Assembly: GCA_035516155.1 (NCBI GenBank)
Contig: DATJAP010000032.1
Location: forward strand, 60,107-124,106
DNA: 64,000 nt
Source: JAJYKN01 sp035516155
Lineage (GTDB): Bacteria; Nitrospirota; UBA9217
Reading direction: 5' to 3'
The notes below the pieces were generated by a model. It searched no databases, had not been told where the DNA came from, and saw nothing but the letters and a program-made list of their open reading frames with translations. Positions 9,285-17,642 of this stretch are shown here, piece after piece (position 1 is the stretch's first letter; every line of letters begins with the position of its first letter). The position numbers and the translations under genes were made by a program.

Positions 9285-10382
9285 GTGTTTGGGTCACCGA
9301 TTGCTATGCTGTTGAAAATAATCCTTTCCATGTTTGGTTGTTTGTGTTTTTCGGCTTCGGCACTCGGTTCGGAGAATATTCGCGTTGCCCTCGGGGATAA
9401 CCAGAAAACCGTCGTTATCTCATCGAGGACGGGATTTATCAGCGCGGGCAGAACTATTGATCATGATACAAAAAAACTCAGATTTGATGCATCATCTGCC
9501 GGCAGCAGACCGGTGCGTCTCAGGGCATCGGGTGAATTCATCCAGGTCAATGGGAAAAGTTACCGAGGCTGGGTGGAATTACGAAAGAAAGGAAACGGGC
9601 TGTTGCTTGTTATCAACGAACTGGACATTGAAGATTATCTTCGGGGAGTTCTGGCCTCCGAGGTGCCCGTCGGCTGGGAGTACGAAGCACTGAAAGCACA
9701 AGCTATCGCAGCGAGGACCTACGCCTTGTATCAGAAAAGAACGGCTGGCCGTCGGCCTTATCATATAGTTGCTAGCGTAAACAATCAGGTCTACGAGGGT
9801 AGCAAGAGGGAGCGTCCGCGAGAGGCTCAGGCGGTAACGGATACGAGGGGCCTTGTCCTTGTTTATCGGGGTGAAGTCATTCCCGCTTTTTACCATTCCA
9901 GCTGCGGTGGACAGACGGAAAATGCCGAAGAGCTCTGGGGTATCGATGCCCCTTATCTCAAGGGCGTCGACTGCGAATGTCAGCGGATATCTCAGTATGG
10001 CATCTGGGAAAAAAGAATCGGTCTTGCGAAGATTGTCAATGCACTTCGGCGTCAGGGATTTCGCGTCAACGACATAGCGGGCATGAGCATACAGGGAATC
10101 ACTCCTGCGGGCCGGGTCAAAGCGGTGTCCATCCGGTCCTCCCAGGGGACGCTGCTTGTTCCCGCGGAATCCCTGAGGGCCGCAATCGGAAATTCGACGA
10201 TCCCTAGTGTTTTTTTCGAATTGGGAATAGAGGGGGGTGACGCGGTGTTTTCAGGAAGGGGATCGGGTCACGGCGTCGGTCTGTGCCAGTGGGGAGCCGA
10301 GGAAATGGCGGAGCGGGGGTTGGACTACCGAACAATTCTTTCGCACTACTACCCGGGAACGGATCTCCTTCAATTGCCGTGA
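9285..10382 (+). CDS. SpoIID/LytB-domain protein, exported
   Basis: The 365-aa product has an N-terminal signal peptide (about residues 8-28, ending SASALGS) and the SpoIID/LytB domain: LRGVLASEVPVGWEYEALKAQAIAARTYAL near 120-150, YHSSCGGQTENAEELWG near 210, and the C-terminal GSGHGVGLCQWGAEEMA. SpoIID of Bacillus cleaves denuded glycan strands of peptidoglycan; in diderms related proteins are thought to act in cell-wall turnover or division, which is inference here. The GTG start is supported by AGGGG 9 bases upstream; an ATG seven codons later also fits. Confidence 0.88.
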   Translation: MFGSPIAMLLKIILSMFGCLCFSASALGSENIRVALGDNQKTVVISSRTGFISAGRTIDHDTKKLRFDASSAGSRPVRLRASGEFIQVNGKSYRGWVELRKKGNGLLLVINELDIEDYLRGVLASEVPVGWEYEALKAQAIAARTYALYQKRTAGRRPYHIVASVNNQVYEGSKRERPREAQAVTDTRGLVLVYRGEVIPAFYHSSCGGQTENAEELWGIDAPYLKGVDCECQRISQYGIWEKRIGLAKIVNALRRQGFRVNDIAGMSIQGITPAGRVKAVSIRSSQGTLLVPAESLRAAIGNSTIPSVFFELGIEGGDAVFSGRGSGHGVGLCQWGAEEMAERGLDYRTILSHYYPGTDLLQLP

Positions 10383-10521
10383 CGCATGTCGCTGGTTTCT
10401 CCCGGATCGAGATCATTTTCCTTGACTCGTACAATGCACGCGGATAATATGGCACGCAGACTTAATTATGCTGTTTGTGGGACTCGTGACCACCGGCATC
10501 GAAGTATAGCAAGGAGCAAGC

Positions 10522-11364
10522 ATGGCACGGACGAAAAATAAATCAAGGCAGCTGGCCAAACCAATACCGGCTACTTTCGTACCGGCAACGAAAACAACGG
10601 TAAAAAAAAGCGACAGTTCCTTAGTTGTGATCCTGACCCTGTCGCTCCTGATTGTCGGAGCTTTGACCATTGCAGCGTATATGAGAAACAGCATCTACCG
10701 GACCCATGTTACCCTGTGGCGCGATATTACGAAACGATCGCCGGACAAGCGGAGGGCGCATGAGAACTATGGACAGGCGCTGTCCACCGCTGGAGCGGAG
10801 GCGAAGAACCCGAATGAAGCAAAGGAACTCTATCAGGAAGCCCTGAAGCAGTTTCAAACGGTCATGGCGCTCAGGGACGATGGCAGTGTGCCGATGCGGG
10901 ACCTGTACCGCGAGATCGGCGTGGTCTATTTCCGCACGGGACGGTATGATGATGCGATTAGTGCCTGGCAGACCGGGCTGCGGTATGCACCGAATGATCC
11001 CAGCCTTTCAAATAATCTGTCGATTGTACTCATGCAGACCGGAAAATTCGATGAAGCCGCCGCGCAGGCTCGGACGGCGCTTGCCATGGATCCCCGCATG
11101 CCGCAGGCCCTTAATACAATGGCTCAGGTGTACATGACAAAGCAGGATTTCAACAAGGCAATCGAGTATTTTCTGAAGGCGCTTGAAAGCGAGCCCGATG
11201 TCCCTGATCGGTACTGGAATGTGGCCCTTGCCATGTCGCAGGCAAAAAAATATGATTTGGCGTTGCAATATGCGAACAAGTACGCTTCCATGGAACCGGA
11301 CCCCGCCGGCCGTCAACGCGCTGCAAAACTCATAGGCTATCTGCAGACTGCCATGAAGCACTAA
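10522..11364 (+). CDS. Membrane-anchored TPR protein
   Basis: The 280-aa product starts with a basic cytoplasmic segment rich in Lys and Thr, one transmembrane helix (about residues 35-53, LVVILTLSLLIVGALTIAAY) and then several tetratricopeptide repeats. Examples are YREIGVVYFRTGRYDDAISAWQ, NNLSIVLMQTGKFDEAAAQA and NTMAQVYMTKQDFNKAIEYF. TPR regions mediate protein contacts; no partner can be named. The ATG follows AAGGAG by 5 bases. A decayed gene lies downstream on the other strand. Confidence 0.8.
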   Translation: MARTKNKSRQLAKPIPATFVPATKTTVKKSDSSLVVILTLSLLIVGALTIAAYMRNSIYRTHVTLWRDITKRSPDKRRAHENYGQALSTAGAEAKNPNEAKELYQEALKQFQTVMALRDDGSVPMRDLYREIGVVYFRTGRYDDAISAWQTGLRYAPNDPSLSNNLSIVLMQTGKFDEAAAQARTALAMDPRMPQALNTMAQVYMTKQDFNKAIEYFLKALESEPDVPDRYWNVALAMSQAKKYDLALQYANKYASMEPDPAGRQRAAKLIGYLQTAMKH

Positions 11365-11534
11365 CCACGTAAATGAAAAATCGATGGGGGATGGAGCTGT
11401 ACATCGGGAGGCGCATTGTCAGGAATTTCTGAAAAAGAAAATTAATATTCCGTATCAACAGGTCTCTTCACGAGCGTTGTTTAGCCAGACCGTCCTGACT
11501 TCGAGCTTTGAGTTTCGATACGTAAAACAGGTGC

Positions 11535-12560
11535 CTCGATTTCTGCCGTTCCGATTCGATCGGGAAAGAGCGTCATCAACTCTCCGAACGAGTTCCTCAA
11601 GACCAAAAGCATCAACAACCATACAACCATAGTACCGGCCAACGACGACGCTGATCGTTCCCCGACAGAGCATTTTTTACCCTCTTTGACGCGAAAAGGG
11701 GCTTTCTCCACTGTTGTCCCGAACTATTCCCCCACCATGGTCGCGTGTTCCCGCTCCAACTCCGGCATGATTACCACGAATTCCTCACCGTCATAACGAC
11801 AGCATTCATCCATTGCGTTGACCCTGACAGGAAGGCGATGATCTGCGCCAGATCCCCAAGCGTCGCATCGCTGGTCGACTGTCCGTGTTATCATCGAACT
11901 GTTTAAAGCGGTTGATAGAGCCCGGTAAGATCGTTCCGCGGATTTCCGCTGGATTTTCTGAAAGAAGGGGTTTCTCCATGTCAGCTGCTAGCGGATGGCA
12001 ACGGATGGCCATGAAATCCATGTCGTCGACACTCAACACTTACTTCAAGGGAGTTGTTTATCCCGATAACGCAAGGGTAGTATTGTGCATTTTTAGAGAG
12101 CAACGCTGGTGCAGGAGCCGTCGCACGTATCTTGGCTCGGATGGTGGATGACGCCATTGAATGTTTCATGAAAGAGGTCGAGGTCGTGCAGGAGACGTGT
12201 TTGCCGTTAACAATTATCTGCACCGGGGTTTTCAACCGGACGGCGAAATGACTTTGTACGCCAAATCGATGCCTCTGTAGAAATCGAGTCCGAGGTGGTC
12301 CCTTTTCTTATCAAGCAGGTAAACCGAGATCCGTTACGAGGAGGGGGAGTTGTTGACGATGGCAATGACCTGCAGGGGCATGTCCTGCAAGTCGAGCAGT
12401 AATCCGATTGTTCGTGATATGTGAAAGTAAGCGCATATTTCGTTCAGCTTTCTTTCAAGATCTCCGAGCGCTTTTCATGGTTGCGGGCTGTTTCAACTCA
12501 TCCTCGAGTTTGACGATTTTTTCTATTAAGCGTTTAACGGCCAGTCATATCCCGGACATA
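11535..12560 (-). pseudogene. Decayed GAF-GGDEF (diguanylate cyclase-like) gene
   Basis: No intact gene fills 11365-12612, but a single domain order can be followed on the minus strand through several frameshifts and stops. It begins with a coiled segment, VKRLIEKIVKLEDELKQ, near 12540. A GAF-like stretch follows (SLNEICAYFHISRTIGLLLDLQDMPLQVIAIVNNS, then VYLLDKKRDHLGLDF) near 12450-12260. Next come INRFKQFDDNTDSRP near 11915 and CCRYDGEEFVVIMPELERE near 11790. The C-terminal GGDEF piece is DAFGLEELVRRVDDALSRSNRNGRNRG near 11540. Such proteins make cyclic di-GMP; this one is clearly broken, and its GGEEF motif reads DGEEF. Limits are approximate. Confidence 0.75.
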
Positions 12561-12612
12561 ATCACGACTGCGCTCTCATCCGGTCCGGATACCGGTCGTT
12601 TTCCTGTCCCGC

Positions 12613-13347
12613 TCACTGTGCTTTCGGCCGCGCAGGCTGAATGGGGATCGCTCTGGGCTGTGGCTGCTGGACCGACTGTGACTGTCTGGCAACCATTGGC
12701 ACCATAGGCGGATTCTCGATGATAATGACCGTTTTACGGGATTTCAATTTGAAACCAACCTCCGGCTGTTTCGATGAATAGGCTGCTCCAATGAGGGCAT
12801 CCTGGCTCACACCATTCTTCTCAAGATCCTTGATCAGGGATGCTGATCGGTCGAAGGCAAGCGTGCGAGCATCTTTGGCTGGGATTTTCTTTCTGCCTCT
12901 GCCATGGGCCGGGACATCTTCGGCCGTGTTTCCGATATAAATCTCCTTGCCCTTCAGCTCGTTTTTCCGAAGCAGGGATATCAGTATCAGCCGGAGCCGG
13001 GGGCTATCCTTTCCGAAGGTATAGGATCCTGGCAGATAGAGCGCATCCTCCGCTATGTTCACAATGATGCGGTTTCCGGCAGTGAGTACTTCAGCCTTAC
13101 CTGCCTTGATTTCTTCGCTCAGACCCATGCTCAGGATATCCACGGCCGGGCTCATCCACACGGTTTCCTTGTTCTCTCTGTCCCGGTACTGTTTCAGCTC
13201 GATTTTCGCCTTCTCAAGCTCCGGAAGCCCCCCTTTCATTCGTGTATAATCCGCCGCCATGGGTGTGAAAACATTGAAATAGAAAAAGGCAGCGGCACCG
13301 AGTGTAACGACAAGCAACGCGATGAGAACGTAAGTGACGATTTTCAT
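12613..13347 (-). CDS. OmpA/MotB-like C-terminal domain protein, membrane-anchored
   Basis: The 244-aa product has one N-terminal transmembrane helix (MKIVTYVLIALLVVTLGAAAFF), a short coiled segment (ELEKAKIELKQYRDREN), and then a region laid out like an OmpA/MotB domain. That region reads YLPGSYTFGKDSPRLRLILISLL, a weak KEIYIGNTAED, then ARTLAFDRSASLIKDLEKNGVSQDALIGAAYSSKQP. The tail is rich in Pro and Gln. OmpA-like domains bind peptidoglycan; here the match is distant. The ATG at 13347 follows GAGGGGTTGAAC; the open frame begins 13 codons earlier. It lies 57 bases downstream of the aminotransferase and is probably co-transcribed with it. Confidence 0.65.
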   Translation of the reverse strand: MKIVTYVLIALLVVTLGAAAFFYFNVFTPMAADYTRMKGGLPELEKAKIELKQYRDRENKETVWMSPAVDILSMGLSEEIKAGKAEVLTAGNRIIVNIAEDALYLPGSYTFGKDSPRLRLILISLLRKNELKGKEIYIGNTAEDVPAHGRGRKKIPAKDARTLAFDRSASLIKDLEKNGVSQDALIGAAYSSKQPEVGFKLKSRKTVIIIENPPMVPMVARQSQSVQQPQPRAIPIQPARPKAQ

Positions 13348-13404
13348 GTTCAACCCCTCTTCGAGATTAGGAAATGACTGCCGCATGGCATAGCATTACC
13401 GGAG

Positions 13405-14598
13405 CTACTTCAAGACATTCAATGCTTTTTCGATTCGGTCGATCCCTTTTTGAATGCTTTCCATGGATGTCGCATAGGAAAGACGGATGTATGCATCAGC
13501 GCCGAAAGCGTCCCCTGACACAAGCGCAACCTGTGCGTCTTCCAGGAGGTAGGTTGCCAAGTCAGCCGAGTTCTTTATAGTTTTTCCTTTCACACTTTTC
13601 CCGTAGAAAGACGAGACACGCGGGAAGGCGTAAAATGCGCCTACCGGCATCAGACAGGAAACTCCCGGCATCTTGTTCAGCCGGTCCACCATGTATCTTC
13701 TTCTTTTGTCAAACTCGGCATTCATGGTCCCGATAAAGTTCTGAGGGCCGCGAAGAGCCTCCACCGCCGCTTTCTGCGATATAGATGCAGGGTTGGATGT
13801 GCTCTGGCTCTGGATGTTGGTCATGGCGGTAACCACATCCCTCGGACCTGCTGCATAGCCGATGCGCCACCCGGTCATCGCATGCGACTTGGATACTCCG
13901 TTCACGACAATGGTAAGGTTTTTTATCGCCGGACTGAGCGACGCGATGCTCGTGTGTGTGAATCCGTCATAGATCAGCTTCTCATAGATCTCGTCGGAGA
14001 TGACGTAAATATTGCGTGTGACCGCCAACGCGGCAATGTCTTCCAGCGTTTTTTTGTCGTAGGCAAGGCCGGTGGGATTCGAAGGACTGTTTAAAACCAA
14101 CGCTTTTGTCTTTCTGGTGATGGCTTTTTCAAGCTTCTTCGCCGATAGTTTGAAGCCCTCTTCTTCGGTTGTCGCCACGATAACGGGAACCGCGTCGTTC
14201 AGCAGAACCTGGTCCGGATAGGAAACCCAGTAGGGCGAGGGTATGATAACCTCGTCACCCGGATCGAACAAGGCTTGGGCGATATTGTAGAGACTATGCT
14301 TTGCGCCGCAGGAGATCAGGACTTGCGCTTTGTCATAGTGGAGTCCGTTGTCTTTCCGGAGTTTCTCTATGACAGCTTCTTTTAACTCGTCCGTACCACC
14401 CGCCGGAGTATATTTGGTAAACCCAGTTTGGATCGCCTTTATGCCAGCCTGTTTTACATTGTCCGGTGTGTCAAAATCTGGTTCGCCGACACCGAAATCC
14501 ACCACATCGATCCCATGGGCCTTCATGGCTTTTGCTTTTGCTGCGGTCGCCAAGGTCGGGGAAGGTTTGATGGCCTGTACCCGTTTTGCTATTCCCAT
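13405..14598 (-). CDS. aspC: Aspartate aminotransferase (class I, AspC/AspAT type)
   Basis: This PLP enzyme exchanges amino groups between aspartate/oxaloacetate and glutamate/2-oxoglutarate. The 397-aa protein shows VDFGVGEPDFDTPDNVK (residues 30-48), GFTKYTPAGGTDELKEA, NSPSNPTG, ISDEIYEKLIYDG and the PLP lysine in NGVSKSHAMTGWRIGYAAG. These are typical of the thermophile/Bacillus-type AspAT group. The ATG at 14598 was preferred over 14655 because an AAAGGG site stands upstream and homology begins at GIAKRVQAIKPSPTLA. Related enzymes in this group accept other acids, so prephenate transamination cannot be excluded. Confidence 0.9.
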   Translation of the reverse strand: MGIAKRVQAIKPSPTLATAAKAKAMKAHGIDVVDFGVGEPDFDTPDNVKQAGIKAIQTGFTKYTPAGGTDELKEAVIEKLRKDNGLHYDKAQVLISCGAKHSLYNIAQALFDPGDEVIIPSPYWVSYPDQVLLNDAVPVIVATTEEEGFKLSAKKLEKAITRKTKALVLNSPSNPTGLAYDKKTLEDIAALAVTRNIYVISDEIYEKLIYDGFTHTSIASLSPAIKNLTIVVNGVSKSHAMTGWRIGYAAGPRDVVTAMTNIQSQSTSNPASISQKAAVEALRGPQNFIGTMNAEFDKRRRYMVDRLNKMPGVSCLMPVGAFYAFPRVSSFYGKSVKGKTIKNSADLATYLLEDAQVALVSGDAFGADAYIRLSYATSMESIQKGIDRIEKALNVLK

Positions 14599-14785
14599 TT
14601 TTTTCTTGAACCCTTTCTTAGTAGGAATGAAGTCAATGCGTGATTTTTTTAGCATAGAAGCAGCGTAAAGTCAACGGGTTTCTTGGCCGGAACGCGCTCC
14701 TCCCGTAGGCTACCGTGATCGACAGCCCCTTCAAGGGCAAGAGTGAATTTATGCATGCAAACGTTTTCAGCCTGATACACAAAGG

Positions 14786-14814
14786 TTGCAATGTATCGGG
14801 AAGTATGATACTAT
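14786..14814 (+). promoter_or_regulatory. Possible sigma-70 promoter upstream of the small membrane protein and cbiMQO
   Basis: TTGCAA (14786-14791), a 17-base spacer and TACTAT (14809-14814), ending 20 bases before the ATG at 14835. It could serve the whole run from the holin-like gene through cbiMQO. No cobalamin or nickel-cobalt riboswitch was recognised between it and cbiM. Confidence 0.4.
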
Positions 14815-14834
14815 TTTTGCATTCGGGAGGCTTC

Positions 14835-15236
14835 ATGTTCGGTTTTTTCCTACGGTGGTCCATCAATCTGCTGGCCATAGTAATCGCCGGATCAATAATT
14901 CCAGGCATCAGGATTCAGAGCATCGAGATGGGAATTATCGCCGCCGGAATTTTCGGCGTCGTGAACGCCGTCATAAGGCCGGTGGTCCTCATTCTTACGC
15001 TTCCGATTAATCTTCTTACCCTCGGATTGTTTACCCTGGTGATTAATGCTGCCATGCTCAAGCTTGTGTCGGATGTTGTGCCCGGATTCACGATCGAGTC
15101 ATTTCGGGCGGCATTTCTCGGCGCGCTGCTGATCAGTCTTATCAGCTGGCTGGTGAACATATTTGTCGGCAGTGATGGAACCTTTGTTTTCATCAAGCGG
15201 GAGAGCAAGGGTGATAGCCGCGGCACGAGGCGATGA
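14835..15236 (+). CDS. Phage-holin-4-like family membrane protein
   Basis: The 133-aa protein has four hydrophobic helices and the family pattern: IPGIRIQS near residue 20, FGVVNAVIRPVVLILTLPINLLTLGLF in the middle, and WLVNIFVG near the end, with a short basic tail. These small proteins are widespread in bacterial chromosomes and are not phage holins in a proven sense; the function is unknown. GGGAGG lies 4 bases before the ATG. An earlier in-frame ATG (14715) gives an unrelated N-terminal extension. cbiM follows after 33 bases. Confidence 0.8.
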   Translation: MFGFFLRWSINLLAIVIAGSIIPGIRIQSIEMGIIAAGIFGVVNAVIRPVVLILTLPINLLTLGLFTLVINAAMLKLVSDVVPGFTIESFRAAFLGALLISLISWLVNIFVGSDGTFVFIKRESKGDSRGTRR

Positions 15237-15269
15237 GATGCATGGCAGGAACGCCAGGAGCAATGCAGA

Positions 15270-15995
15270 ATGACGCATATGCATATACCGGACGGAGTCC
15301 TTCCCGTCAGGATCTGGATACTTGGCTTCTTGGTCATGTTTATCATCATGGCAATCAGCCTGATCCAGCTCAGGAGCAGAGACCTGAAAAGGGGGATACC
15401 ACTGCTCGGGGCAGTCAGCGCAGCCATGCTGGTTGTCATGAGCCTGGAGATCCTTCCCATCGCTTATCATATCAATTTGTCCGTTGTTGCCGGCATACTC
15501 CTGGGGCCAGCGCTGGGTTTTCTCGCTGCGTTTATTACGAACCTCGTTCTGGCGCTCATGGGGCACGGCGGTGTGACGGTGATAGGGCTCAATACGCTGC
15601 TTCTCGGCGCGGAGGCGATCCTGGGTCATACCCTGTTCTTCGTGTTCCCGAAAAGACTGTCGGTTTTCTGGAGGACCGCTGTTGCCACGGTGCTGACGCT
15701 GTTCATTACGACGATAGCCCTCATCGGGATTGTGGCGGCATCTCACCTTCAACCGGACCTTTTCAGTCATGAGCATGAGGGACGTGGACCGGAGCAGAAC
15801 GTTGTGCATGAAGAGCAGCTATCGGTCTCGCGGTTTGCGACAGTGGTGCTTGCCCTTGGATCGGTCGGCTGGATCATAGAAGCCGCCATTACCGGCGCAG
15901 TGGTATCCTTCATAGCTAGGGTAAAACCCGATCTGCTCGGACATGTGCTTCACCGGGAGAATGCCCATCAGCTAGGAGGGCTTCGAGGTGATTGA
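15270..15995 (+). CDS. cbiM: ECF-type cobalt/nickel transporter substrate-binding component CbiM
   Basis: CbiM is the membrane S-component that captures Co2+ or Ni2+ for the CbiQ-CbiO module. The 241-aa protein begins MTHMHIPDG and has about six helices. MHIPDG forms the metal site in this family together with the histidine in LMGHGGVTVIGLN (near residue 93). A His/Glu-rich loop (HEHEGRGPEQNVVHEE) lies near residue 170. AGGAG stands 9 bases before the ATG at 15270. A second ATG at 15279 would give the exact family N-terminus MHIPDG but sits 18 bases from the site. Cobalt is favoured over nickel because cobD lies in the window, but this is inference. Confidence 0.88.
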   Translation: MTHMHIPDGVLPVRIWILGFLVMFIIMAISLIQLRSRDLKRGIPLLGAVSAAMLVVMSLEILPIAYHINLSVVAGILLGPALGFLAAFITNLVLALMGHGGVTVIGLNTLLLGAEAILGHTLFFVFPKRLSVFWRTAVATVLTLFITTIALIGIVAASHLQPDLFSHEHEGRGPEQNVVHEEQLSVSRFATVVLALGSVGWIIEAAITGAVVSFIARVKPDLLGHVLHRENAHQLGGLRGD

Positions 15996-16689
15996 TGTTG
16001 CGAGGATTGATCACTGGGCGGCCAGCGGCACCGGCATGCTTCACCGGGCCTCGCCCGTCGCCAAGGTTGTTTTCGTGTTGCTGGTAGTATCCGCCGCGGT
16101 GGTTTCAAAAAACCCTTATGCTCTGATGACCGGATATCTGGTGCTGATCGCCGTTGCGGTGGTGGCAGGCCTTCCCTGGTCAAGAGTGGTGGTCCTTTCC
16201 TGGTACGCCGCCGTGTTTGCACTGCTGTACAGCTTCAGTATCCGGGGAGGTGTTTGGATCCGCGCGCTTTTTGTGATGAAGGCTATCACACCGTCCTGTG
16301 CAATGCTTATGCTGATCGTCAGCACTCCGTACCCCAAAATATTCGCCCTAGTCAGCATGGTGCTCCCCGAAATGATTACGGCGGGTCTTTTTATGACTTA
16401 TCGTACGCTCTTCATTCTCCTGGACATGATGGATAATTTCGGTGCGGCGATCCGGCTTCGGGGCGGTTTTTCGCCGGGTAGCCTGTATAAAAACTCCGCC
16501 AATATATCAAAGGGAATCGCGATGCTGCTCGTGAGGGCGGTGGAGCGCGCCTCGCGCATATACGCCGTCATGGTCGTCCGTGGATACAACGGAAGGATGG
16601 CGGAAAGGAGCCAGATCCGCCTTGAGCGAGCGGATTGGCTTCCGCTCGGCGCCGGGTGTGCTGTGCTGTTGCTTGTGATCATCTGGTAA
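15988..16689 (+). CDS. cbiQ: ECF transporter transmembrane component CbiQ
   Basis: This is the T-component that couples CbiM to the ATPase CbiO. The 233-aa membrane protein shows the two coupling motifs AAIRLRGGFSP (about residue 152) and AVMVVRGYNGR (about 194), both of the Ala-x-x-x-Arg-Gly type. The GTG start at 15988 overlaps the cbiM end by 8 bases and follows AGGAGG, so the two are translationally coupled. The N-terminal segment IDHWAASGTGMLHRASPVAK is typical of the family. Confidence 0.9.
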   Translation: MIDVARIDHWAASGTGMLHRASPVAKVVFVLLVVSAAVVSKNPYALMTGYLVLIAVAVVAGLPWSRVVVLSWYAAVFALLYSFSIRGGVWIRALFVMKAITPSCAMLMLIVSTPYPKIFALVSMVLPEMITAGLFMTYRTLFILLDMMDNFGAAIRLRGGFSPGSLYKNSANISKGIAMLLVRAVERASRIYAVMVVRGYNGRMAERSQIRLERADWLPLGAGCAVLLLVIIW

Positions 16690-16738
16690 CCGGGACGACG
16701 ATTTGTTGAACTGCGCCTGTGAACGCTTGCTCGCAAAT

Positions 16739-17602
16739 ATGGATAAGAAAGAAATCAAATCGAATTATAGGGATGAACAGATTGTGAGGGTGAGCTGTCT
16801 GAAACATGTTTATCCCGATACGACTGAGATCCAGATGTGCGGTCTCGATTTCGTAGTAGCCAGGGGTGAACGAGTGGTTGTGCTTGGCGGAAATGGATCA
16901 GGAAAGACGACGCTTCTCTATCATATTTTAGGTCTGCTCTCCCCTAATGAAGGCAGCGTTTCCGTATTCGGCGTCAATCCAGCCGAAGCGTATAATGCCA
17001 TCCGCGAACGCATCGGCGTTCTTCTTCAGAATGTCGATGACCAGCTCCTTTCTCCGACTGTTCGAGAAGATATATCGTTTTCACCGCGAAATTACGGCTA
17101 TGGGAAAGAAAAGACGGACAGAATGGTCGAGCAGGTCCTTGCGGAACTCGGGGTTCAGCATCTTCGCGACAAAATTTGTCATTATCTTTCCGGAGGAGAG
17201 AAACGCAAAGTGGCCCTTGCCGGAGCCCTCGTTATGCGGCCGGACCTGCTGATTCTGGATGAGCCGTTCGAGGGCCTTGATAACCGCTCTCGGGCCGAAC
17301 TCGTTACCCTTCTCAATGCTTATAACCGGGCCGGCATGACCATCATTATGTCCACCCATGACCTGAACCTCGTTGCGGCATTCGCCGACCGTGTTTACGT
17401 TCTTGTTCGGGGGCATGGGGTCATTACGGCCGGCACTCCTTCGGACATATTCATGCAGACCGACGCATTGAAGGCTTCGAATATTGATCCGCCATTACTC
17501 ACGGAGCTTTTTCTTAAATTGAGAGAGCGCGGTATTGCCGTCGATATTCCCATCCATATAGACGAGGCCGTGAATGACTTGGTCCGGCTCGTGCGCAACT
17601 GA
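16739..17602 (+). CDS. cbiO: ECF transporter ATP-binding component CbiO
   Basis: This ATPase powers the cobalt/nickel ECF transporter. It carries Walker A GGNGSGKTT, Q-loop LLQNVDDQL, signature LSGGEKRK, Walker B LLILDEPFEGLD and the H-loop STHD. The C-terminal 70 residues follow the CbiO layout (LFLKLRERGIAVDIPIHIDEA). The ATG at 16739 has no clear ribosome binding site; a TTG at 16703, 12 codons upstream and 14 bases after the cbiQ stop, is an alternative. It lies directly downstream of cbiQ and completes cbiMQO; cbiN is absent. Confidence 0.88.
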   Translation: MDKKEIKSNYRDEQIVRVSCLKHVYPDTTEIQMCGLDFVVARGERVVVLGGNGSGKTTLLYHILGLLSPNEGSVSVFGVNPAEAYNAIRERIGVLLQNVDDQLLSPTVREDISFSPRNYGYGKEKTDRMVEQVLAELGVQHLRDKICHYLSGGEKRKVALAGALVMRPDLLILDEPFEGLDNRSRAELVTLLNAYNRAGMTIIMSTHDLNLVAAFADRVYVLVRGHGVITAGTPSDIFMQTDALKASNIDPPLLTELFLKLRERGIAVDIPIHIDEAVNDLVRLVRN

Positions 17603-17642
17603 ATTGCCGGTTCGCTGAACCCGGCCCGGATAAGGAGGAAAC

